From Thiomicrorhabdus cannonii (lineage in GTDB: Bacteria; Pseudomonadota; Gammaproteobacteria; Thiomicrospirales; Thiomicrospiraceae), in NCBI RefSeq assembly GCF_013391695.1, contig NZ_JACBGH010000012.1, forward strand, positions 1-64,000: a stretch of DNA of 64,000 nt, read 5' to 3'. The position numbers and the translations under genes are program-made. The notes below the pieces were generated by a model, which saw nothing but the letters and a program-made list of their open reading frames with translations, was not told where the DNA came from and did no database searches. Positions 11,025 through 20,217 of this stretch are shown here, one piece after another (position 1 is the stretch's first letter; the number at the start of each line of letters is the position of its first letter).

Positions 11025-11561
11025 TCAGGCCTCTTCGGCCTCATCGTTCGCATAAGGATTCGGATACCCCAATCCCTGCATAATTTCAATTTCCAACGCT
11101 TCCATCTCTTCGGCTTCAGCGTCCTCGATATGGTCGTAACCCTGCAAATGCAAAGTGCCGTGAACAATCATGTGCGCCCAATGCGCTTCCAACGATTTGC
11201 CCTGTTCGACCGCTTCTCGCGCCACCACATCGGCACAGACGACCAAATCGCCCAAGTACGGCAACGCCTCACCCAAATCCAACAGGCCGGGTGGGTTTTC
11301 AAATTCAAACGACAACACGTTAGTCGGCTTGTCCATCCCGCGGTAATCACGATTGAGGGCGCGGCTTTCGGCTTCATCCACAATACGAATCGTCAGTTCA
11401 TTGGCCTCGTTGGCCACTTCCCCGACCAGACTCGCCAACACCCAACGCTCGCACTGCTCCTGCGTCGGGATGGCGCGCGGCTCAATTCCCCATTGCAACT
11501 CTAACTCGATCATATTGGCCTCCACCGGTTGAATGACGGAATCGGTCTGAACGGGTCGCAT
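11025..11561 (-). CDS. ybeY: rRNA maturation endoribonuclease YbeY
   Basis: YbeY is a metal-dependent RNase in 16S rRNA 3' maturation and ribosome quality control. The zinc motif [11 protein letters not shown] supplies His134, His138 and His144. The start shares one base with the ybeZ stop (TAATG), indicating coupling. At 178 residues it has about 16 extra amino-terminal residues; Met17 would match the usual length. Residues 90-95 (PPGLLD) are encoded by a DUS-like copy on the opposite strand. Confidence 0.96.
   Translation of the reverse strand: MRPVQTDSVIQPVEANMIELELQWGIEPRAIPTQEQCERWVLASLVGEVANEANELTIRIVDEAESRALNRDYRGMDKPTNVLSFEFENPPGLLDLGEALPYLGDLVVCADVVAREAVEQGKSLEAHWAHMIVHGTLHLQGYDHIEDAEAEEMEALEIEIMQGLGYPNPYANDEAEEA
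11281..11292 (+). repeat. DUS-like 12-mer, copy 4, inside ybeY
   Basis: Exact AACAGGCCGGGT on the plus strand, antisense to ybeY, which reads it as PGLL. Many YbeY proteins have PPG at this point, so this copy may have arisen in place by few substitutions. Confidence 0.7.
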
Positions 11562-12553
11562 TATCTGCCCCCCTGCTTATCTTCAGCTTGCTTTGCCTGC
11601 GTACGTTCATAACGATCATACGCCTTAACGATCTTCTGCACCAGCGGATGACGCACCACATCTTTGGCCTGATAGAAGGTAAAGCCGATATCATCGACCC
11701 CCTCCAACACTTCCAACACATGACGCAAGCCCGATTTCTGATGCTTGGGCAGATCGCACTGGGTAATGTCGCCGGTAATCACCGCCGTGGACGAAAACCC
11801 CATGCGCGTCAGAAACATTTTCATCTGCTCAACCGTGGTGTTTTGCGCCTCATCCAAAATAACAAAGGCTTCGTTCAATGTGCGTCCGCGCATAAAGGCC
11901 AGCGGAGCCACTTCAATCACGTTCTTTTCAATGAGTCGTTCCACGGTTTCAAAGCCGAGCATCTCAAACAGCGCATCAAACAGCGGGCGCAAATAGGGGT
12001 CGACCTTTTGGCTCAAATCGCCCGGCAGAAATCCGAGTTTTTCACCCGCTTCCACCGCCGGACGCGTCAGAATAATGCGTCTCACCCGCTCGTTTTCCAA
12101 CGCTTCCACCGCACAGGCCACCGCCAGATAGGTCTTGCCTGTACCGGCCGGGCCGATGCCGAAATTGATATCGTGCTGCCGAATCGCTTCCACATATTCA
12201 GACTGATTGGCATTGCGCGTCTTAATCACCTTGCGGCGCGTCTTGATAATCTGCTGATCAACCGTCAACGCCTGCGCCTCGTCCAACCCCAAATGGTGCA
12301 ACGCCAGATGCACCTTTTGCGGATCAAGCGTTTCCTCTGCCGTTTCGGCATACAGATCGCGCAGCAGCTGTTCAGCCTGCACCAAACGCTCCGCCAGTCC
12401 GGTCACAGCCATCGCAAAACCGCGGCTATTGATTTCCACGCCAAGACGCAACTCAATCAGCTCGAGGTGTTCGTTATGCCAGCCAAACAGATTTTGCAGG
12501 CGCTCGTTATCCTCCGGATAGAGGTTAAATTGGATCGTATGTAATGTCGACAA
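11561..12553 (-). CDS. ybeZ: PhoH-like ATPase YbeZ
   Basis: YbeZ is a PhoH-family P-loop ATPase that works with YbeY in RNA metabolism. The 330-residue protein has Walker A GPAGTGKT at 134-141 and Walker [10 protein letters not shown] near 222-230. The likely start is TTG with GAGAAG upstream. It begins ybeZ-ybeY-corC-lnt. Here miaB, normally first, is separated from it by a strong hairpin. Confidence 0.95.
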   Translation of the reverse strand: MSTLHTIQFNLYPEDNERLQNLFGWHNEHLELIELRLGVEINSRGFAMAVTGLAERLVQAEQLLRDLYAETAEETLDPQKVHLALHHLGLDEAQALTVDQQIIKTRRKVIKTRNANQSEYVEAIRQHDINFGIGPAGTGKTYLAVACAVEALENERVRRIILTRPAVEAGEKLGFLPGDLSQKVDPYLRPLFDALFEMLGFETVERLIEKNVIEVAPLAFMRGRTLNEAFVILDEAQNTTVEQMKMFLTRMGFSSTAVITGDITQCDLPKHQKSGLRHVLEVLEGVDDIGFTFYQAKDVVRHPLVQKIVKAYDRYERTQAKQAEDKQGGR

Positions 12554-12617
12554 ACAGGCTTCTCAAATAGGGGACGCTAAAACGGTTAACTTAAACAAAT
12601 AAAGAGCTATAAAATAA

Positions 12618-12652
12618 AAAACGTTATTATCCGCACTCAATAATAACGTTTT
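12618..12652. terminator. Hairpin terminator between miaB and ybeZ
   Basis: Arms AAAACGTTATTAT-type at 12618-12630 and ATAATAACGTTTT at 12640-12652 pair around a 9-base loop. It follows the miaB stop at 12701 and suggests that ybeZ has its own promoter. Confidence 0.65.
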
Positions 12653-12700
12653 ATGAATTTTCAATGGCAGGGTTGCAAACTTATTGTTAGTGGACTCAGT

Positions 12701-14113
12701 TTACAATGCATAAAACTGCGGTGCAACGTGTTTGTCGGCCTCGGGCGTGGCCACCACGCGACCGCGTAATGAGTTCGGCAGCGCCTCGGTAATTTCCACA
12801 TCCACAAATTGGCCGATCAATTCCGGCGACCCTTCAAAGTTCACCACGCGGTTGTTTTCGGTACGGCCGGCCACCTCGTTAAACGAATGGCGCGACAAGC
12901 GTTCCACCAATACCGACTGGACCGTGCCGATCATCGCCTCGCTGATGGCGTTGGTCTGCTTGTTCAACTGCTCCTGCAATGCGTACAAACGACGTTTTTT
13001 CTTCTCCATCGGCTCTTCATCCGGCAAAGACGCCGCCGGCGTTCCCGGGCGTGGGCTGTAGATAAAACTGAACGAACGGTCGTAGTTCAACTCTTCCACG
13101 AGTTTCAACGTTTCTTTGAAATCGTCACAGGTCTCTCCCGGGAAACCGATAATGAAATCGCCCGACAAACTCAAGTTGGGACGCAATGCGCGGATTTTAC
13201 GAATGGTGGATTTGTACTCCATCGCCATATGGCCGCGTTTCATCAGCGCCAACACGCGATCGGAACCCGACTGAATCGGCAGATGCAGATGCGACACCAG
13301 CTCCGGAATTTCCGCATAGCAGTCGATCAGACTTTGCGACATCTCGTTGGGGTGAGAAGTGGTGTAACGGATACGGTCAATGCCGGGAATGGTGCGCACG
13401 GCATGCAGCAACACCGCCAGATCGGCGATTTCGCCGTCCGGCATCACGCCGCGGTAGGCGTTGACGTTCTGCCCGAGCAGATTCACCTCGCGCACGCCCT
13501 GCTCGGCCAACACACGGATTTCGTGCATTACATCCTCAAACGGACGGCTGACCTCTTCGCCACGGGTGTAAGGCACCACGCAGAACGTACAGTATTTGGA
13601 ACAGCCTTCCATAATAGAGACCATCGCCGACACACCGTTGACTTCCGGCTCCGGCAAGTTGTCAAACTTTTCGATCTCCGGAAAGGAGATATCAATCACC
13701 GCCTGCTTTTTCTTGATGGAATCGTCACCACGCATTCTCAACGCTTGGTCGATCATCGCCGGCAGGCGGTGCAGGGTTTGCGGCCCGAAAATCACATCCA
13801 CACTCGGCGCACGCTCGCGAATCACCTCGCCTTCCTGCGATGCCACACAACCGCCCACGCCGATAATGCGGTTGGGTTTTTCCTGCTTCCACTTCGACCA
13901 GCGCCCCAACTCCGAGAACACCTTTTCCTGCGCCTTTTCGCGCACCGAACAGGTGTTCATCAACAACACATCCGCCTCTTCCGGCTCTTTCACCAGCTTC
14001 AGACCGTGGGTTTTTTCCAGCAAACTCGCCATCTTGTCCGAGTCATACTCGTTCATCTGACAACCGTAAGTGATGATATGAAGTCCGCCCGTAAAAGGTG
14101 AAGTGTGCGCCAT
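12701..14113 (-). CDS. miaB: tRNA-2-methylthio-N6-isopentenyladenosine(37) synthase MiaB
   Basis: MiaB is a radical SAM methylthiotransferase acting on i6A37 of tRNAs that read UNN codons. In order: the amino-terminal domain with three cluster cysteines ([30 protein letters not shown]), the radical [11 protein letters not shown], and a carboxy-terminal TRAM domain. I chose the ATG at 14113 because GGAAA precedes it by a good distance; an ATG four codons upstream lacks a clear site. Confidence 0.96.
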   Translation of the reverse strand: MAHTSPFTGGLHIITYGCQMNEYDSDKMASLLEKTHGLKLVKEPEEADVLLMNTCSVREKAQEKVFSELGRWSKWKQEKPNRIIGVGGCVASQEGEVIRERAPSVDVIFGPQTLHRLPAMIDQALRMRGDDSIKKKQAVIDISFPEIEKFDNLPEPEVNGVSAMVSIMEGCSKYCTFCVVPYTRGEEVSRPFEDVMHEIRVLAEQGVREVNLLGQNVNAYRGVMPDGEIADLAVLLHAVRTIPGIDRIRYTTSHPNEMSQSLIDCYAEIPELVSHLHLPIQSGSDRVLALMKRGHMAMEYKSTIRKIRALRPNLSLSGDFIIGFPGETCDDFKETLKLVEELNYDRSFSFIYSPRPGTPAASLPDEEPMEKKKRRLYALQEQLNKQTNAISEAMIGTVQSVLVERLSRHSFNEVAGRTENNRVVNFEGSPELIGQFVDVEITEALPNSLRGRVVATPEADKHVAPQFYAL

Positions 14114-14230
14114 AGGTGTTTCCATTTTTAAAGCAGGGTTATTTGCAGAATTATGCTATGTAACTGAATATTAACTAAAAATTAAGGTCGCGTATTCTAA
14201 CACAGAGTTTTCAAAAAAGCCTAAAAACAA

Positions 14231-14250
14231 AAAACCCGCCGAAGCGGGTT
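14231..14250 (-). terminator. Terminator of the pilin-like gene (UUCG tetraloop)
   Basis: On the minus strand AACCCGC-TTCG-GCGGGTT is followed by a T-rich tract. It lies 20 bases after the stop at 14270, so it ends the pilin transcript before miaB. Confidence 0.85.
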
Positions 14251-14269
14251 AGTGAGTACTTAACTAAAA

Positions 14270-14857
14270 TCACATTTCCAAACAAATCACCCAGTCAGCG
14301 GTGTCAGCAGTCCCTGTCATTCTCACATTACCAGTAGTAGCAATACCATCATCCAACTTTTGGTCCATACCAAATGCAACATTTTCTTCGATGTTATTGA
14401 TACAAATTTGATTCACTGCATTACCCGCAGTACCTGCGATTCGAACTGCGTTGGTAACAGTATAGAAAGCTGTTGTTTCATGCTCTACTGCCGGATTAGG
14501 AGATTTAGTAAATCCCTCATCAAAAATATCAGCAAAGAAAGAACCATCACCAGCCGCGTTGGGCGATGCTTCCGTTGTAGCATTAGCTATCACAACTTTT
14601 GAAGCAGTCGGTGCAGTAGCTGGATCATACGGCGTTCCTGGATACGCCCCTGTACGATCTTTATAAGCATAAGCCGCAGCTTGCAATGAAACTAACGTAT
14701 CAGTATCGGATTTAATTTTAGCACTGTTAATCATCTCCTGACCTTTCAAAACACCGCCCAACAACAGGCCGATGATAACCAGTACGATCGCGATTTCAAC
14801 TAGCGTGAAACCTTTTTGATTTTCAAGCTTGGCTTGCATTTGTTGCAAATCTTTCAT
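14270..14857 (-). CDS. Type IV pilin-like protein (class III signal peptide)
   Basis: The 195-residue protein has a prepilin leader ending in KG, with cleavage expected after Gly16. Mature Phe1 and Glu5 follow (FTLVEIAIVLVIIGLLLGG). The globular part carries two late cysteines (QICINN and VICLEM at the end) that could close a disulfide loop as in major pilins. AAGGAGAGAG lies upstream of the ATG. A gap of about 120 bases before it and a terminator after it suggest separate expression from the kinase gene. The assembly machinery is not in the window, so a housekeeping pilus or secretion system is presumably used. Confidence 0.85.
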   Translation of the reverse strand: MKDLQQMQAKLENQKGFTLVEIAIVLVIIGLLLGGVLKGQEMINSAKIKSDTDTLVSLQAAAYAYKDRTGAYPGTPYDPATAPTASKVVIANATTEASPNAAGDGSFFADIFDEGFTKSPNPAVEHETTAFYTVTNAVRIAGTAGNAVNQICINNIEENVAFGMDQKLDDGIATTGNVRMTGTADTADWVICLEM

Positions 14858-14979
14858 GCTCTCTCTCCTTTATAAAAATAGAAGCAACCTTTTACAGGTG
14901 AGTTCATCCTAACAAGTGCTAATGGCATTAAAAAGAGTAAAAGTTTTTTACTCCAAGCATTTAAACGGGATTATTGACC

Positions 14980-16086
14980 TCAATCAATTTCGCACAACAG
15001 AGGCACATTATTGAGTTGCAACCTAAACTCCACCTCCCTGCCATGTTGCTTGAAGCTGACTTCCCCACCCACCTGCTTTAACAGTTCGCGCGTCAGAAAT
15101 AACCCCAGCCCCATGCCACTCTCACTGGTTGTCCAAAAAGGTTCAAACAGCCGCTCAGACCGCAGCTGACTCCCTTCATCAGGCAAACAGCTAGCAATGA
15201 CCACCTCGGCACCTTCTGCACCACGATTATGCAATAGAATTTTCAAACCGCAATCGCCGAGCGGATGATCACGGTAGTTACCCAAAATATTTTTAAATAC
15301 TTCCAACAACAACGGACGGCCGATCTGCACAACCGCCTGACCCTGAACGTCGGCTTGCAGCTGATACATCTGCAAGACCTCTTCCACCAGCAAATTCAAA
15401 TCAACAGGCCGGCTATCAAAGAAATCGGCCAGCGGCTGTTTCATCTGCCTCACGGTATTGGCGGCACGCTGCGACATAAACGGCAAGGTTTGCTGCAATC
15501 GATCCACCAGACGCAATTTGTCTTCATCTTTACCGCCTTGCGCATAAAGACTTGCCACCTGCTCGCTTAGCAGCTGCACAAACTGGGCGATATTTTTAAT
15601 CTCGTGCTGCACAAACATCTGATAACGCTCCAAACGTCTTTGCGAAATCAAAATCTCCGCCTGCTTATGCTCAATGTCTTGCAACAAAATCTGCGTAAAG
15701 GTGGTAATCATCAACTGCAAACGGCTGATGCGTTCGGTTCCAAAACCAGGTAGCGCAAAATGTAGCACAAAGCGCATATCTTCGCGCTCAAGCGTCACCA
15801 CTTCTGTTTCTGCGCCAGGGGGAATTTGCCCGTAAAGATGTTCCTTGTGTTCACCAAACCAGTCAATCTGCACGGACATCCCGCCAACACCGGTTGAGTG
15901 CAACAACGGCCAAGCCTGCTCCAAAAAATCCAGCGCATCCTGCTTTACCTGCTGATTAAGCGCATAGAGCTGTGAAATAGCTTGTTTAAGACGCGCGGTT
16001 TGGCGATGCACATAATAGGCTACACCAAGAAGAATCATGCCAATTAAAATAAACGCGACTGAAATCCAGTCAGCAACAATAATCAT
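14980..16086 (-). CDS. Membrane sensor histidine kinase
   Basis: The 368-residue protein has one amino-terminal membrane helix (residues 8-26), a middle region with no recognised sensor fold, and a kinase core: H-box FVQHEIKN with His161, N-box FKNILGN with Asn266, and a G-box ending GMGLGLFLTREL. There is almost no periplasmic part, so sensing is probably in the membrane or cytoplasm. The gene follows the response regulator by 15 bases and ends the pseudopilin operon. The signal is unknown. Confidence 0.88.
   Translation of the reverse strand: MIIVADWISVAFILIGMILLGVAYYVHRQTARLKQAISQLYALNQQVKQDALDFLEQAWPLLHSTGVGGMSVQIDWFGEHKEHLYGQIPPGAETEVVTLEREDMRFVLHFALPGFGTERISRLQLMITTFTQILLQDIEHKQAEILISQRRLERYQMFVQHEIKNIAQFVQLLSEQVASLYAQGGKDEDKLRLVDRLQQTLPFMSQRAANTVRQMKQPLADFFDSRPVDLNLLVEEVLQMYQLQADVQGQAVVQIGRPLLLEVFKNILGNYRDHPLGDCGLKILLHNRGAEGAEVVIASCLPDEGSQLRSERLFEPFWTTSESGMGLGLFLTRELLKQVGGEVSFKQHGREVEFRLQLNNVPLLCEID
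15403..15414 (+). repeat. DUS-like 12-mer, 11/12 variant inside the histidine kinase gene
   Basis: AACAGGCCGGCT differs from the core at one base and has the flank AAATC. The gene reads it as SRPVD at 225-229. It may be a degenerate copy or chance. Confidence 0.4.
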
Positions 16087-16089
16087 GTA

Positions 16090-16101
16090 ACCCGGCCTGT
16101 T
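16090..16101 (-). repeat. DUS-like 12-mer, copy 5, between response regulator and kinase
   Basis: Exact AACAGGCCGGGT fills most of the 15-base gap between the two genes of the two-component pair. Confidence 0.85.
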
Positions 16102-16701
16102 CTATTCTTCACGCTGCAAACCGTATTTTTTGATGAGGTAATAGACGTTTTCGCGTTTGATACCCAAACGTCTGGCGGTTTCATGCACGTTAAAATCGGT
16201 GTCGGCCAACACCTGTTTAATCAGTTTTTCTTCCGCCTGATTACGGATGCTTTTAACGCCCTCGCCCAGCACAGCTTCGATTTCCACGCGCTGCACACCT
16301 TCCTGTGCCTTGCGTTTTTGCGCCTGCTCAAAAAACAAAAAGGCGCGTTGCACGGCCTGCAACAACGCCTGACTAGAAACGGGCTTTTCAAGAAAATCAA
16401 AAGCGCCATGTTTAAGTGCCACATAGGAAGTGGCCTCGGCATTCTGACCGGTCAGCACAATGGTTTTGACGTCGGGCTGATTGTCTTCCAACCACCTTAA
16501 AACGGCAACGCCTTCAGCTGAAGTATGCTCATGCGGCGGCATCCCCATATCCAAAACCACTACTTGCGGACAGACCTTTTTTAATTCCTGCAAAGCATCT
16601 GAACGGCAACCCGCTTCAAATACCTCGCACTTCGCGACCTCTAAACCAAAAGTGACCATCCCGCGAAGTGCCGGGTCATCATCAACCACCAAAACACGCA
16701 T
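16102..16701 (-). CDS. Two-domain response regulator, REC plus Fis-type helix-turn-helix (RegA/ActR-like)
   Basis: The receiver domain (residues 1-120) begins MRVLVVDDD and carries the phosphoacceptor Asp51 (VVVLDMGMPP). A linker leads to a Fis-type helix-turn-helix at the carboxy end (HETARRLGIKRENVYYLIKKYGL). There is no AAA+ domain, so it is not a sigma-54 activator but resembles RegA/ActR regulators. The start is uncertain: ATG at 16701 gives a standard receiver; a GTG at 16737 adds 12 residues. Neither has a strong site. It probably controls the surrounding pilin genes. Confidence 0.88.
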   Translation of the reverse strand: MRVLVVDDDPALRGMVTFGLEVAKCEVFEAGCRSDALQELKKVCPQVVVLDMGMPPHEHTSAEGVAVLRWLEDNQPDVKTIVLTGQNAEATSYVALKHGAFDFLEKPVSSQALLQAVQRAFLFFEQAQKRKAQEGVQRVEIEAVLGEGVKSIRNQAEEKLIKQVLADTDFNVHETARRLGIKRENVYYLIKKYGLQREE

Positions 16702-16749
16702 TAAAAAAGGTGATTTGAATTCGCTTGTGCACACCACTTAAAAACCAGT

Positions 16750-18174
16750 TTAAAGATCAACTTGAACGTTATTTTCAAATACTGCTTTCTCGAAGTTCAC
16801 AATCACTCCTTGCAAAGCGGTATTCGCAGTCCACTCTTCATACGTTATATTCAAGAAAATAATATCCGTACCCTGACCACCATCAATATCAGCCGTACTT
16901 GTATCCACAGTACCATTCAGATACAGTCGGTCATTATCCTTGCTCATATTGATTGTTCCGGCCACAATGCCATTTACCGTTACATCGTCATTACCAAAGC
17001 CTGCATCCAGTAAAGCGCCGCTGTTGATGTTACCATCGATTATCGCCACATCCTTACCATCGGAACTTTCAAATGTTTCAACATCGGTAGTGTCGTCATT
17101 ATCACCCAGGTAAATAGCTCCGCCCGCCAAAATGGAACCACCTACATAGACATAGTCATCACCAGCCCCCATTTTGGCATTCCCGCCACTCTCTACATTG
17201 CGTTCGATATGAAACTTATCATTACCTTCTTTGAACACTATATTTGCATTTAGGTTACCGCCTTCTGTATCAGAGGTTTTATCGATATAGAATTTATTAT
17301 CAACGCCATCCGCTACGTTAAGATCATTGGAACTATCCACGTCACCACGCACAATGAAATCATAACCGTCATATTCATCTGTAACCTGAAGGGTAATGGT
17401 ATTAAGCAAATCCAATACCTGCTGCTTGATCTCATAACCTGAAATGGTCACAACTTGGTCGTCGTAGGCATCGTTATCAAATGTGCCCTTCCACAAAAGC
17501 AGGTCGGCATTACAGTTTTCGGTTTCGCGATCACCGCGGTCGGCGCCGTTACAGCCTTGCAGATTAGTCACCCCGCCATTTTCATTAAACGCCACGATGA
17601 CCGCCGGAATAGCACTCACTTCGACATTTGCCGCAGCCGTAGTACAGTTAGCAGCTTCACGTTTACACACCGTATAACTTTCAGGAACGGAGGGCAAAGC
17701 GGTAGTTGGCGGTGTTTGCAAGGTAAACTGCGGAGGACTTTGATTGCCAAAATAACTTGCCGAATCAGCCGAATCGGCAATATCGCCCGTATTGACCACA
17801 TTACCGTTAACGCCATAGCCAAACAAATTGCCGTAATCATCACTGGTAACCGCCGCACCCAAACCAATATCGTCAAACGGAATCGTGCCTACACTGGCAC
17901 TACAGGCAATATTAGAACCATCTCTGTTTTCACGACCATCGTTATCGGTGTCCGGGCACGGCATATGTCGATTGACCATAACATAATCCAACAAAGCACG
18001 TTTAGTGACCTGTAAATTACCCATCGTATGCGATTGATAGGCGTTATCCAAATAAGCGCCGAGCGATGAAAACCCGGCACCCAAAACCAAACCTATAATC
18101 AACAGAACAATGGTGATTTCAACCAGTGTGAAGCCCTTTTGAACCTGTTGAAAGATCGTATTCAATACTCTCAT
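16750..18174 (-). CDS. Pseudopilin with a carboxy-terminal RTX-like repeat domain
   Basis: The 474-residue protein begins with a prepilin leader (cleavage after Gly14, then FTLVEITIVLLIIGLVLG). It then has MPCPDTDNDGRENRDG at about residue 56, a DxDxDG calcium-type loop. A pilin-like region runs to about 250. Residues 275-474 are repeats such as MGAGDDYVYVGG, AGFGNDDVTVNG, SKDNDRLYLNG and GGQGTDIIFLN, which resemble RTX beta-roll units. It overlaps the upstream gene by 4 bases (ATGA). I infer a tip-located, calcium-dependent adhesive pilin; no close relative is recognised. Confidence 0.85.
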   Translation of the reverse strand: MRVLNTIFQQVQKGFTLVEITIVLLIIGLVLGAGFSSLGAYLDNAYQSHTMGNLQVTKRALLDYVMVNRHMPCPDTDNDGRENRDGSNIACSASVGTIPFDDIGLGAAVTSDDYGNLFGYGVNGNVVNTGDIADSADSASYFGNQSPPQFTLQTPPTTALPSVPESYTVCKREAANCTTAAANVEVSAIPAVIVAFNENGGVTNLQGCNGADRGDRETENCNADLLLWKGTFDNDAYDDQVVTISGYEIKQQVLDLLNTITLQVTDEYDGYDFIVRGDVDSSNDLNVADGVDNKFYIDKTSDTEGGNLNANIVFKEGNDKFHIERNVESGGNAKMGAGDDYVYVGGSILAGGAIYLGDNDDTTDVETFESSDGKDVAIIDGNINSGALLDAGFGNDDVTVNGIVAGTINMSKDNDRLYLNGTVDTSTADIDGGQGTDIIFLNITYEEWTANTALQGVIVNFEKAVFENNVQVDL

Positions 18175-19073
18175 CTTATTGCCCTCGTTCCAATTATGGC
18201 CGTTTTAGCCTGGTTAACCGTTATCCACGTGATGAAATCCCTATCCAAACCGGTTTGCGTATCTACAAAATCACGGTCGTTATCACAATTTTCCATTTCC
18301 TCTGTCGAACCGCCAGAGCAGGAGGCACGGTTTACTGTATCGCCGTTAGCCCCCCAAGAAACCACAACGGCTACCACCCCTTCTCCCAACTGATCACCAT
18401 CTTCGTTATACACCCGCAAATTCAAAGAGCCACTCACTGTTCCGAATGGAGGCGTCGCTAAATGAAAAAAAGGCGGTGAGGGAGGCGTTGCTGTGGGCCG
18501 GGGATCGGTTGAATTGGTACAGGGCACATCACAAATATTAAAAGTCACATCACAATCTGTTGATGCCGTAATCGATGCGGAACAGTAATAAATATTGCTG
18601 CTGGGGCACAACCATAAATTATTCGTACCCCGCGTTCCACTCAATCCCAGCACACTCGCAGGCTCGCAAATTTGATTGATATACACAGGGTTTTCGGCTC
18701 GCTGATGCACGCGATAATAATAAGACTCCCCCCAAGCATCCGTTGCCGGCACGCCTATATCCTCATAAGGCAATCCGCCTTCACGGTCAGCACACACTGA
18801 ATTACCTGCATCCGTAACACGATCTTCACGCCCATCACCATCCGTATCTGGACAAGGTAAATATCCATTAACAGAAAGATACGTATTCAACGACAAATTA
18901 ATTCTATGCATACTCTGCTGTTCACGCATCTTATGATCCGTATCGAATAACAGCTTGAAAATCCCCTGGAAAGAGACAATTACCAACCCCAAGATAAGCA
19001 GTGCAATCGCCATTTCCATTAACGAAAAGCCTTTAAGACTCGTGTCAGTGCGTCTAGCTGTAAAATAACTCAT
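18171..19073 (-). CDS. Pseudopilin-like protein with a DxDxDG loop
   Basis: The 300-residue protein has the leader MSYFTARRTDTSLKG, then mature FSLMEMAIALLILGLVIVSF with Glu5. After the helix comes PCPDTDGDGREDR, nearly the same as in the next gene, then a cysteine-rich region (about ten cysteines) suggesting a disulfide-stabilised exported domain. I chose the ATG at 19073 because it overlaps the upstream stop as ATGA; a longer frame to 19100 exists. A minor pilin or pseudopilin role is inferred. Confidence 0.83.
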   Translation of the reverse strand: MSYFTARRTDTSLKGFSLMEMAIALLILGLVIVSFQGIFKLLFDTDHKMREQQSMHRINLSLNTYLSVNGYLPCPDTDGDGREDRVTDAGNSVCADREGGLPYEDIGVPATDAWGESYYYRVHQRAENPVYINQICEPASVLGLSGTRGTNNLWLCPSSNIYYCSASITASTDCDVTFNICDVPCTNSTDPRPTATPPSPPFFHLATPPFGTVSGSLNLRVYNEDGDQLGEGVVAVVVSWGANGDTVNRASCSGGSTEEMENCDNDRDFVDTQTGLDRDFITWITVNQAKTAIIGTRAIR

Positions 19074-20098
19074 GGACACGCTACCCCCCAAGACAACCAT
19101 TCTGACCCTAGCGGATTATCCGTTGCATGATAATCTTTAACCCAATGCTCCGTTACCGTAACGGCATCAAAATCTGCCGCATCGCCGCTAAAACGGTCAT
19201 GCTCGCCACATACTCGGTGCGCGATAAGGGTAATCCATTCATTGTAAGTAATCCCAACCACTTGGTCGTCATACTCAACACCAGGGATGTCCGGGTCATC
19301 CGGGTCATAAGTGACTCCTACAATCTCGTCTGAAGCGTTCTTTAGGTACTTATTACCTCGCCCCGACACAAACGCATTATCGCCATCATTGTTAGCAGCA
19401 TCCAAACCGTTATCACCCGCATCAATAATCAGCGCCACATACTTCCCAACCTCATTTAACCGTAAAATCGGGTCAAACGAGTCCAAACTGCTCGACGCAC
19501 TGGCTGGATCACCTTCCAAACGACTCGGCGCCAAAGGTGCATAACGCTTTGGGCCCACACCGCTAATATCGTTATAAAACACATTTTGGGTACTGAAACG
19601 CTCATCCAGCACATAAAAATAACGTTTTTTAGGTGCAAAATAAACGTCACGCGTATCAATCTCTTGCGGCACATATCCCGTACAAATCGAACCGCCGCCG
19701 GTACAACTCCCCAAGCCAATCGCACTTAGCGGATCCGGCACAAAGCCGGATGCACTATTACCACTGATTAACGGATTACCACAACTGCTTTCCAAACCCG
19801 ACACCAGACCATCACCATCCAAATCGGGACAAGGAAAATAACCCACTGCAGGCACTTTATCATTTCCCTGAAGGACGCCGGTTGTCGTGGTGAGATAAAT
19901 CTCCGGATTCAGCACCGAAAACTCCAGCAAACGGCGTTTAACCTCTTTTAAAGCCATCAAGCTTTCATCAATTTCTTCGTTTTTAAATGCCGAAATCAAT
20001 CCTTGATGCTTGGTAGCAAGCCACAACGTAGCGATAATGGCTATCACCACTATCACCAGTAGAAACACAAATCCTTTCTGACGCTGAACTGCCGGCAT
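19070..20098 (-). CDS. PilX-like minor pseudopilin without Glu5
   Basis: The 342-residue protein starts MPAVQRQKG, then FVFLLVIVVIAIIATLWL. Position 5 of the mature form is Leu, not Glu, as in GspK/PilX-type components. The body has FPCPDLDGDG, the motif shared with its two neighbours, and an acidic Asp/Gly-rich second half (DAGDNGLDAANNDGDN and DPDDPDIPG). The ATG at 20098 follows GGTGGA; a TTG at 20143 is less likely. It is the first gene of the coupled pseudopilin and two-component operon. Confidence 0.8.
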   Translation of the reverse strand: MPAVQRQKGFVFLLVIVVIAIIATLWLATKHQGLISAFKNEEIDESLMALKEVKRRLLEFSVLNPEIYLTTTTGVLQGNDKVPAVGYFPCPDLDGDGLVSGLESSCGNPLISGNSASGFVPDPLSAIGLGSCTGGGSICTGYVPQEIDTRDVYFAPKKRYFYVLDERFSTQNVFYNDISGVGPKRYAPLAPSRLEGDPASASSSLDSFDPILRLNEVGKYVALIIDAGDNGLDAANNDGDNAFVSGRGNKYLKNASDEIVGVTYDPDDPDIPGVEYDDQVVGITYNEWITLIAHRVCGEHDRFSGDAADFDAVTVTEHWVKDYHATDNPLGSEWLSWGVACP

Positions 20099-20217
20099 AC
20101 TTCCACCCACAAGGTTAATCCATTTCTTTTTAGTATAGACCAAACGGACTGCATTAAACCGCCTGTTTTATATGACTTTTTTATAAAATCGCCCGAATCA
20201 TAAAAAACCAACAATCA

